Source: Phycisphaerales bacterium (lineage in GTDB: Bacteria > Planctomycetota > Phycisphaerae > Phycisphaerales > SM1A02). Taken from it: a stretch of DNA of 7,363 nt. Numbering within the stretch: the stretch's first letter is position 1; every line of letters starts with the position of its first letter. Positions 1 to 5,275 of the stretch are shown here, in pieces. Position numbers and translations under genes: made by a program. The notes beneath the pieces are model-generated. The model worked only from the letters and a program-made list of their open reading frames with translations, was not told the origin of the DNA and searched no databases. The stretch lies in the NCBI GenBank assembly GCA_030748455.1, contig JASMLY010000005.1, positions 1 to 7,363 on the forward strand, written 5' to 3'.

Positions 1-1
1 A

Positions 2-664
2 CGCGGTATTCCAACTGCGTTCATCATTGATGCAAATGGAACCGTTGCATGGATTGGTCACCCAATGCGTATGGACGAACCCCTTGAACAAATCGTAAAC
101 GGAACATGGGATCTCGCTGCTGCAACAGCTACATTCGCCCAAGAGCAAGCTCAACAAGCCGCGATGGATGAAATGCGATCCATCTACAACACCGCAATGG
201 AAAACGAAGATTGGGACATGTGGATCGCAGCAATCGACAACTTCACCGATACCTACGGCAGCAACGACCAAATGAACTCGATGAAATTTGATGCGCTGCT
301 CAATGGAAAACAAGATGCTGAAGCTGCCTACGCTTGGGCTCGTGTGATGCTCGCTGATTCTTGGGATGACCCCTTTGCGCTCAATGCGTTTGCATGGAAT
401 ATCCTTGATGAAACACCTTCCGAATTGCAAAATCTAGAGTATGCACTTGAAGTAGCGATCCGAGCTTGTGAACTTACAAACAATGAAGATCCTATGATTC
501 TTGACACACTTGCTCGGGCATATTGGGAGCTTGGTGAAACGTATAAAGCAATCGCTTGGCAGCAAAAAGCCGTTGCATTTGCTGAAGAAGGTGAAATGGG
601 TGACGAGATCGCCTCGACGCTCAAACGATATGAGTTATCGCTCGCCTCAGTTACAGAGGAGTAA
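2..664 (+). CDS. Thioredoxin-fold (redoxin/TlpA-like) protein with C-terminal TPR-like region, 5' end missing
   Basis: The reading frame is open from base 2, so the gene enters from the left and its start and active-site CxxC lie outside the window. The first 21 visible residues contain GIPTAFIID, the cis-proline segment of thioredoxin-like folds, followed by the NGTVAWIGHP strand-turn usual in TlpA/redoxin proteins. About 180 residues of acidic, helical sequence follow. Its last 100 residues (DPFALNAFAW, then DPMILDTLARAYWELGETYKAI) look like TPR repeats. This arrangement is common in planctomycete redoxin-domain proteins, which are usually exported or membrane-anchored; that location cannot be tested here. 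Likely role: thiol-disulfide exchange with a protein-binding tail. The TAA stop at 662-664 lies inside the 3' end of the opposing oxidoreductase gene. The ATG at 65 is internal and is not the start. The fold is fairly certain; the substrate is unknown. Confidence 0.8.
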   Translation, partial: RGIPTAFIIDANGTVAWIGHPMRMDEPLEQIVNGTWDLAAATATFAQEQAQQAAMDEMRSIYNTAMENEDWDMWIAAIDNFTDTYGSNDQMNSMKFDALLNGKQDAEAAYAWARVMLADSWDDPFALNAFAWNILDETPSELQNLEYALEVAIRACELTNNEDPMILDTLARAYWELGETYKAIAWQQKAVAFAEEGEMGDEIASTLKRYELSLASVTEE

Positions 665-1724
665 CCGCAACCTCACGTTGTTCACAACTTGATTGATAGA
701 TCGCATCGACGATGGTCTGCACCAGAAGACCATCGTTCGCTGCGCCTGCACCGTGTGAAATCGAACGATGCAGCAAACTACTCGCAAACGCATTGTGTTC
801 GGCTTGGAAAGCTTCTGACCAAGCATCTTGAACTTCGACTGCGATCGTCTTTTCAACTGGTTTACCCTCTTCTGAACTTCCAAATGAAATTGCGTTCCCC
901 CAAACATCAAACCAGACTGCACCTTGGTCCCCTTCGATCGAAACACCATCACGCAGTGAACGTTCAGGTAAGTGTGTCGCCCAAGAAACATCGATTTGAT
1001 GTGTACTGCCATCTTCAAATGTGGTCATTGCTCGCACACCATCTTCCACATCGAAGGTGCCTTCTGGATTAGGAGTTGCCCACATCTCTTCATACCCATA
1101 ATTTGTGAGAGAAAATGTTTGAGTGCACGATCCAACCACGCGGCTTGGGCTTGTTGCACTCGTTATGTAAGAAAGCAAGTCAATAAGATGTACACCAATA
1201 TCAATCAAACACCCCCCTCCACTGCGTTCTTTGTTTGTAAACCAACTGCCTAATCCAGGAATCCCTCGTTGACGAAGGAGCGTTGCACGAGCATTGTACA
1301 CTGTTCCTAACTTGCCTTCTTCAATCATCTCTCGTACAACGCGAACTGCTGGAGAAAATCTGCACACAAAACCTAATTGCAAAACCCTGTTGGTTTCATG
1401 TTGCACTTGAATGATCTCATTGCATTGTGCGATCGACATTGCCATTGGCTTTTCAAGTAACACATCTTTACCACATTGCATCGCTGCGATGGCAAGTTCT
1501 GCGTGTCTGTCATTTGGAGCTGCAACGACAACTGCATCAATATCTTTTTTCGAAAGCAACGATGCAAAATCGGAACAAGAATCACAAGACCACTTCTTTG
1601 AAAATTCTTCTCGTCTGTGATCACGAGGATCGTATACCGAAACAATCTCACCGCCCGTTGCAACGATTGCTTCTGCGTGCACATTGGCAATCATGCCTGC
1701 TCCAAGCAATCCATACTGTGTCAT
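651..1724 (-). CDS. Gfo/Idh/MocA family NAD(P)-dependent oxidoreductase
   Basis: This 357-residue protein has the usual length and order for the Gfo/Idh/MocA family. An N-terminal Rossmann domain opens with GLLGAGMIANVHAEA (residues 5-19). The EKPMA motif at residues 91-95 carries the conserved lysine. The C-terminal alpha/beta domain contains GGCLIDIGVHLID (about 170-182), whose Asp and His (about 175 and 179) are the expected catalytic pair. The family oxidises or reduces sugars, inositols and related hydroxyl compounds with NAD(P); the sequence does not identify this substrate. No signal peptide is seen, so it is probably cytoplasmic. Its ATG overlaps the TGA of the upstream dehydrogenase gene as ATGA (1721-1724), which suggests translational coupling. 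Its TAA at 651-653 lies inside the 3' end of the convergent redoxin gene. Family call strong, function open. Confidence 0.9.
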   Translation of the reverse strand: MTQYGLLGAGMIANVHAEAIVATGGEIVSVYDPRDHRREEFSKKWSCDSCSDFASLLSKKDIDAVVVAAPNDRHAELAIAAMQCGKDVLLEKPMAMSIAQCNEIIQVQHETNRVLQLGFVCRFSPAVRVVREMIEEGKLGTVYNARATLLRQRGIPGLGSWFTNKERSGGGCLIDIGVHLIDLLSYITSATSPSRVVGSCTQTFSLTNYGYEEMWATPNPEGTFDVEDGVRAMTTFEDGSTHQIDVSWATHLPERSLRDGVSIEGDQGAVWFDVWGNAISFGSSEEGKPVEKTIAVEVQDAWSEAFQAEHNAFASSLLHRSISHGAGAANDGLLVQTIVDAIYQSSCEQREVAVTPL

Positions 1725-2869
1725 GCAACAGGTTCCATCGTTCGAATATACCGAACTCCACGTTCTTCTAATTCAGCGAGCAGCCGATTGACAACGAGTT
1801 CATTCCCCCCAAACGTTTCGGGTGGATGCACGCCTGAGAGGTCGATCGTCCCATCGACAATCATTCGACCAATCGCCGCAGCAGGAAAACCAGTCGTTCG
1901 AGCCATACTTGATTGCCCCTTTTCATGATCGTAATAGTCAAGCAGATCCCAACGAATCCGCATCTCAGTACCATCGAGCGTCCCTTCACCCTCGACTCGC
2001 ATCACAGTGAGATCAGCTTCACCCTCATCGTATTTCCAACCGTCAATCAAAATTTTTGCGGTCATGTCTATTGGTTTGACTTTTTGACCTGCGATTTCAA
2101 TTTCTTGCGTCTTGAAGAACCCACCATCTCGTAACAATTGCATTTGCTTCGCATGTCCGGGGTATCGCAATGTTCGTTCCTTCATAAATGGAACGTCAAG
2201 GGTATCGCACAACGTACGAAGACCATCGGAATTGAACGCTTCGAGTGTGCCAACTCCAGGAAGATCCATACGTACGCACTCACTCAATGCTGCACGGGTG
2301 ACAACTTTTCCATGTTCGACAAGGCGAGCTGGGCGAATATATTCTTCAACAACATCTCGTGGACTAAAGGGAGCCTTATATTCCCAAGGCCACGTTCGCT
2401 CAAGTGGTAATCCACCAACAACGATATCAAGCCGTTTGCAAACATCAAGTGTTTCATTTGCAACGCTACAGAGAAGGTGGCTCATCCCAGGAGCAACGCC
2501 AAAATCGAGAACACATGTGACATTGTGCTCGATTGCAAGCGCATGTAATTTTCGAGGGTCTTCTTCCATAAAGGAAATGTCGCAGTATGGCTTTCCTGCT
2601 TTGATGACTGTTTCAAGTGCTGCAAACCCAAGCCAACTTGGAAGTGCTCCCAACACAATATCTGCATTTTTTGCGAGCATTGCAATTGCCTGTTGATCGC
2701 TGCAATCGAGTTCTTGAATACTGATTGTTTGATTTGATCGCTCAGAAACTCTCGCAAGTGCGCTCGAGTTGATGTCAGCAATTGTGACAGAAAAACCAGA
2801 AGCAGCAAGGTCTTCTGCAATGACCGATCCAACCATCCCCGCACCCAATACAACAGCATGTGTTTTCAT
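1721..2869 (-). CDS. Saccharopine dehydrogenase-family protein, lysine 6-dehydrogenase-like
   Basis: This 382-residue protein starts with a Rossmann fold, VVLGAGMVGSVIAEDLA (residues 6-22). The acidic residue ending strand 2 (ADIN, Asp32) favours NAD over NADP. Then come DFGVAPGM (122-129), GVGTLEAFNSDGLRTL (205-220), TLRYPGHAKQM (233-243), and a C-terminal MARTTGFPAAAIG followed by GVHPPE. That series is the pattern I associate with single-domain saccharopine dehydrogenase-like enzymes, especially L-lysine 6-dehydrogenase of about 380 residues. Such enzymes oxidatively deaminate or cleave a lysine-type side chain using NAD; carboxynorspermidine and saccharopine reductases are relatives. The gene follows the small membrane-protein gene by only 4 bases and overlaps the next gene by 4. 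Only a weak AGTGGTGA ribosome-binding site precedes the ATG, inside the upstream gene, so coupling is likely. Family sure, substrate inferred. Confidence 0.85.
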   Translation of the reverse strand: MKTHAVVLGAGMVGSVIAEDLAASGFSVTIADINSSALARVSERSNQTISIQELDCSDQQAIAMLAKNADIVLGALPSWLGFAALETVIKAGKPYCDISFMEEDPRKLHALAIEHNVTCVLDFGVAPGMSHLLCSVANETLDVCKRLDIVVGGLPLERTWPWEYKAPFSPRDVVEEYIRPARLVEHGKVVTRAALSECVRMDLPGVGTLEAFNSDGLRTLCDTLDVPFMKERTLRYPGHAKQMQLLRDGGFFKTQEIEIAGQKVKPIDMTAKILIDGWKYDEGEADLTVMRVEGEGTLDGTEMRIRWDLLDYYDHEKGQSSMARTTGFPAAAIGRMIVDGTIDLSGVHPPETFGGNELVVNRLLAELEERGVRYIRTMEPVA

Positions 2870-2873
2870 TCAA

Positions 2874-3140
2874 TCACCACTTATCTGCAAGTTCGTCAAT
2901 TTTGGATCGCTGACCACTCTTGGCGTGAGTGATCGTTGCAACAATAGAGATGGTGAGGGCAACGAATCCTAAGAGCCAAACAAACCAACCAGAGCCGGGC
3001 AAATTGTCATCTCCGATGAATCCAACAAACGCGATGATCGTGCCGAAAATCACAAAATAAAGGAGGAAGACTCGAAACATGTGCCCGAAACTCATTGGTG
3101 CATGGTGATTCGATTTTTTTTGTTTCTTTGTAGTAGACAT
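2874..3140 (-). CDS. Small two-helix membrane protein, function unknown
   Basis: I do not recognise this 88-residue protein. It has a basic, histidine-containing N terminus (KKQKKSNHH), a hydrophobic segment at about 21-43 (MFRVFLLYFVIFGTIIAFVG), a short polar turn DDNLPGS, a second hydrophobic segment at about 51-70, and a charged tail ending KIDELADKW. By the positive-inside rule, both ends probably face the cytoplasm. It is the first gene of a leftward three-gene operon, ending 4 bases before the dehydrogenase start, so it may be made together with those enzymes. The link in function is not obvious. AGAGAGGA lies just before the ATG and could be a ribosome-binding site, but it overlaps the predicted -10 box. 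The gene is supported by its composition, tight spacing and upstream promoter. Confidence 0.7.
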   Translation of the reverse strand: MSTTKKQKKSNHHAPMSFGHMFRVFLLYFVIFGTIIAFVGFIGDDNLPGSGWFVWLLGFVALTISIVATITHAKSGQRSKIDELADKW

Positions 3141-3142
3141 GG

Positions 3143-3178
3143 TTTCCTCTCTATAAAAAGGGGTCTCGTATACCCCAA
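3143..3178 (-). promoter_or_regulatory. Probable sigma-70-type promoter of the leftward operon
   Basis: Read leftward, TTGGGG (3178-3173) is followed after exactly 17 bases by TATAGA (3155-3150). This places the start of transcription near 3143, only about 3 bases before the ATG at 3140. The -35 box matches the consensus at 3 of 6 positions and the -10 box at 5 of 6. The -35 box lies inside the inverted repeat at 3168-3194, so a bound regulator could block polymerase there. Confidence 0.4.
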
Positions 3179-3194
3179 GGTGGGGTGAGTATAC
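3168..3194. repeat. Inverted repeat overlapping the operon -35 box (possible operator)
   Basis: GTATAC (3168-3173) and GTATAC (3189-3194) flank a core ACCCC-AAGGT-GGGGT (3172-3186) with 5 complementary base pairs. A GAGT insertion on the right arm makes the dyad asymmetric. Its place over the -35 box suggests a repressor site. It could also be a small hairpin in a transcript, but there is no U-tract to make it a terminator. Confidence 0.35.
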
Positions 3195-3271
3195 ATTCTA
3201 GTGCTCCTTTTCGCCTTTTTTTGAAAAATATCGAAGTTCACCGTTCACAATTTCATCGTGAGTACGTAGAA

Positions 3272-3499
3272 GGAGTGACCGCAGGAGTGGTTCCAACGAT
3301 TCCTTGGACCACTTCCCTTTGGTCACCTCCCCCGAAGCTTCAAACTGTTGCTTCAATGGACCATGAAGGTGCCTCCCTGAAATGAGGTGCCAGCAGCCTT
3401 TTCCTGAAGGTTGCCCCGAGTTCAGCCGCCGTTGGCCTACTCGGGCTTGTTTAAGCCGTGGACTTTGCGACCAGGATCGTCGCTAGCCGCTAAGACAAG
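3272..3499 (+). ncRNA. Candidate structured RNA, probably the 5' leader of the ECF sigma gene
   Basis: Six helices can be drawn almost end to end. H1: 3272-3280 with 3321-3330 (bulged C3327), continued inward by 3284-3290 with 3309-3316 and 3291-3295 with 3305-3308, about 20 base pairs in all. H2: GAAGC 3334-3338 with GCTTC 3350-3354. H3: 3368-3375 with 3384-3391, 8 pairs including two G-U. H4: 3393-3398 with 3409-3414. H5: CCCGAGT 3415-3421 with ACTCGGG 3439-3445, perfect, with an inner GCC/GGC. H6: 3446-3452 with 3493-3499, continued by 3454-3456 with 3489-3491, enclosing GCGAC/GTCGC (3467-3471 with 3479-3483). H3 to H6 follow each other with 0-1 base between. H6 covers the left part of the AAGGTGAG ribosome-binding site of the sigma gene. 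The stretch appears richer in G+C than the genes around it. It does not match the signature sequences I know for RNase P, tmRNA, SRP or common riboswitches. Strand is inferred from the downstream gene; it could instead be a free RNA. Confidence 0.4.
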
Positions 3500-3510
3500 G
3501 TGAGATTGCC

Positions 3511-4041
3511 GTGCCTGAACAAACATCCATCACAAACGATAGAGCAAACCGAGTTCTTGAACTTTTCGATTCTTATTACAAGCGAGTGTTCTGCTTTGCT
3601 CGAAAATCCTTAACAAATAATGCCGCTGAAGACATCGCACAAGAAGTGTTCACTCGTCTCCTCCAAGTCAAAGACCTTGAACAAAAAGAAATCTCTTCAA
3701 GTTATCTCATCAAAATCGCAGACAATCTCATTAAAAGGCGGTACAACAAAGAACAACGAAAAAACCGCTTTATCGACTCACAACGAGAAGATGCGATCCG
3801 TGACCTCCGCCGCCATGCAGACAAAGAGGAACCGCAGTGGTCCCCTGCCGAAATCACAAAAGCACTCGCGAGCCTTCCATCGCACGAACGCGATGCCGTT
3901 CGACTTGTCGTCTGCGAAGGTCTCAGTTACGACGAGGCATCCGCTTCACTTGGCGTTCCTGTTTCCACAGTGAACAATTGGAAATATCGTGGCATCAACA
4001 AGCTTAAGACGCTTGCAGAAAATGTCGACGAAGTAGCATAA
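3511..4041 (+). CDS. ECF-type RNA polymerase sigma factor
   Basis: This 176-residue protein has the two-domain plan of extracytoplasmic-function sigma factors. Region 2 spans about residues 16-82: LFDSYYKRVFCFARKSL, then DIAQEVFTRLL, the core-binding helix, then IKIADNLIKRRYNKEQRKNR for -10 recognition. A short charged linker follows (DKEEPQWSP). Region 4 spans about 114-166: ALASLPSHERDAVRLVV, then a helix-turn-helix YDEASASLGVPVSTVNNWKYR for -35 recognition. It directs RNA polymerase to a set of promoters unknown here. The start is GTG at 3511, preceded by AAGGTGAG 6 bases upstream, the best ribosome-binding site in the window. No anti-sigma or kinase gene lies next to it, so control must be elsewhere, possibly through the folded leader at 3272-3499. 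It is followed by a terminator hairpin and so is probably a single-gene unit. Confidence 0.93.
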   Translation: MPEQTSITNDRANRVLELFDSYYKRVFCFARKSLTNNAAEDIAQEVFTRLLQVKDLEQKEISSSYLIKIADNLIKRRYNKEQRKNRFIDSQREDAIRDLRRHADKEEPQWSPAEITKALASLPSHERDAVRLVVCEGLSYDEASASLGVPVSTVNNWKYRGINKLKTLAENVDEVA

Positions 4042-4062
4042 CGAGCAACATCATCCACCCGT

Positions 4063-4102
4063 CCGCACAGAGGCACCGACTCCCAAGTCCGCCTCTGTGT
4101 GG
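4063..4102 (+). terminator. Strong hairpin after the ECF sigma gene, probable terminator
   Basis: CCGCACAGAGGC (4063-4074) pairs with GCCTCTGTGTGG (4091-4102), 12 pairs with one G-U. An inner GACT/AGTC (4078-4081 with 4086-4089) closes a four-base loop. The hairpin starts 21 bases after the sigma-gene stop. The sequence after it, TATTTGTGAG, is only weakly T-rich, so termination may be partial or Rho-assisted. Confidence 0.55.
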
Positions 4103-4112
4103 TATTTGTGAG

Positions 4113-4170
4113 GGTCTGACCCCCGACATGACCCAAGGTCTGACCCCCGACATGACCCTCGACCTGACCC
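4113..4170. repeat. TGACCC repeat with 12-base period, upstream of pheA
   Basis: TGACCC occurs five times, at 4117, 4129, 4141, 4153 and 4165, each exactly 12 bases apart. Within this, a perfect 22-base direct repeat beginning GGTCTGACCCCCGAC spans 4113-4134 and 4137-4158. The other strand reads as GGGTCAGACC/GGGTCATG units, a type seen in intergenic repetitive elements of several bacteria. The period is four codons, so the frame into pheA stays open, but the encoded LTPD/MTQG repeats look like an accident rather than protein. Confidence 0.8.
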
Positions 4171-4181
4171 CAAGGTATCCT
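4152..4181 (+). promoter_or_regulatory. Possible pheA promoter partly made from the 12-base repeat
   Basis: TATCCT (4176-4181) stands 6 bases before the pheA ATG at 4188. ATGACC (4152-4157), part of the fourth repeat unit, is 18 bases upstream of it and matches the -35 consensus at 4 of 6 positions. Such a promoter would start transcription at or next to the ATG, giving an mRNA with no leader. No convincing ribosome-binding site precedes the ATG; GTGGG is immediately adjacent to it and too close. Confidence 0.35.
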
Positions 4182-4187
4182 AGTGGG

Positions 4188-5273
4188 ATGACGAACGAAC
4201 CTGAACAGTTAGATGGTCTACGCAGCAAGATCGACAAACTCGATCAACAACTCGTTGCTCTTCTTTCAGAGCGAGCCAACGTTGTAGTCGAGGTTGGGAA
4301 ACTGAAACGTGACAGCGAAACACCAATTTACGCGCCGCATCGAGAGCAAGAAGTCCTTGCAAGAGCCTTAGAACTCAATTCTGGTCCCCTCTCAGATAAA
4401 ACGATTGAAGCAATTTATCGAGAGTTGATGTCCGGTTCTTTCCAAATCGAAAAACCACTCGCCATTGCACACCTTGCACCGAAAGGGTCGTTCAGCCATA
4501 TTGCTGCAATTCGACACTTTGGTTCAAGCGTGGATTGTATTGGCGTTCCCACAATCGATCGGGTCTTTCGAGAAGTGGCAGCTGGACATTGCACCTATGG
4601 GCTCGTGCCGTATGAAAACTCCACAAGTGGTTCCGTCACCGACACACTCGATGCGTTCCAAGATCATGATGTTACTATTTATGCTGAAGCGTTGATTGAT
4701 ATCCGCCATTGCCTTCTCTGCAACGGCCCCACGTCTGACATCACCACGATTGCTTCAAAACCACAAGTGATGACGCAATGCCGAAAGTGGCTTGCAGCGA
4801 TGTATCCTGATGTCACCCTTATTGAAACTCCTAGCAGCGCAGAAGCTGTAAAGTTTGCCGCGGAAGATCCACACGTTGCAGCCATCGGCTCCCACCTTGC
4901 TGCGCACGAACATGGTGTTGAAATCGCTATCGAAAACGTACAAGACCGTGCTGAGAACATCACTCGTTTTTTAATTCTTGCAAAGGAAGAGGCGAAGCCT
5001 TCGGGTGATGACAAAACGACCATGATGTTCACAACAAAACACGAACCGGGCGCACTTGTTGATGTACTTGCTGCATTTCGTGACAATGGGATCAACCTCA
5101 GCCACATTGATAAACGCCCAAGCGGACGGGTCAATTGGAATTACACGTTTTACATTGATGCAGATGCGCACCGAGAAACTCCTGCATTGCAACAGGCAGC
5201 AAAAAATGCAGAACAATTCTGTAACTCAATTGAAATACTCGGTTCCTACCCCAAAGCAGGCCAAGTTTTATGA
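4188..5273 (+). CDS. pheA: Bifunctional chorismate mutase / prephenate dehydratase
   Basis: From the ATG at 4188 this is a 361-residue fused enzyme of phenylalanine synthesis, turning chorismate into prephenate and then phenylpyruvate in the cytoplasm. Residues about 8-85 are an AroQ-type all-helical chorismate mutase (LRSKIDKLDQQLVALLSERA, then KLKRD and HREQEVL). Residues about 91-265 are the prephenate dehydratase domain: AHLAPKGSFSHIAA at its start, VPYENSTSGSV (140-150), and NITRF (257-261) with the conserved catalytic Thr. Residues about 277-325 form an ACT regulatory domain (EPGALVDVLAAFRDNGINL, then HIDKRPS and NWNYTFYID), the expected site of phenylalanine feedback. The usual ESRP of this site reads DKRP here (308-311), probably a lineage variant. 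The frame is open back to an ATG at 4128, but those 20 codons are the 12-base repeat, so I start at 4188, where the mutase domain begins. Confidence 0.95.
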   Translation: MTNEPEQLDGLRSKIDKLDQQLVALLSERANVVVEVGKLKRDSETPIYAPHREQEVLARALELNSGPLSDKTIEAIYRELMSGSFQIEKPLAIAHLAPKGSFSHIAAIRHFGSSVDCIGVPTIDRVFREVAAGHCTYGLVPYENSTSGSVTDTLDAFQDHDVTIYAEALIDIRHCLLCNGPTSDITTIASKPQVMTQCRKWLAAMYPDVTLIETPSSAEAVKFAAEDPHVAAIGSHLAAHEHGVEIAIENVQDRAENITRFLILAKEEAKPSGDDKTTMMFTTKHEPGALVDVLAAFRDNGINLSHIDKRPSGRVNWNYTFYIDADAHRETPALQQAAKNAEQFCNSIEILGSYPKAGQVL

Positions 5274-5275
5274 AG

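Noticed and set aside
647..1018. 123-residue leftward open frame
   Set aside because: It is a shifted frame within the Gfo/Idh/MocA gene, which has intact family motifs in its own frame.
2112..2696. 194-residue open frame on the + strand
   Set aside because: It lies wholly opposite the saccharopine dehydrogenase-like gene, which has clear family motifs; the opposite frame has low-complexity, Ser/Arg-rich content and no recognisable domain.
3185..3385. 66-residue + strand open frame in the 370-base non-coding stretch
   Set aside because: It has no ribosome-binding site and no domain, starts inside the inverted repeat and runs through the hairpin region; RNA structure explains the stretch better.
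3200..3510. Known RNA genes (RNase P, tmRNA, SRP RNA, 6S RNA) or common riboswitches
   Set aside because: I looked on both strands for the signature sequences of RNase P, tmRNA, SRP and the cobalamin, TPP, glycine and cyclic-di-GMP riboswitches and found none. 6S cannot be wholly excluded by eye because its sequence is poorly conserved.
4679..5134. 151-residue leftward open frame
   Set aside because: It is antisense to the dehydratase and ACT domains of pheA and has no plausible start signal.
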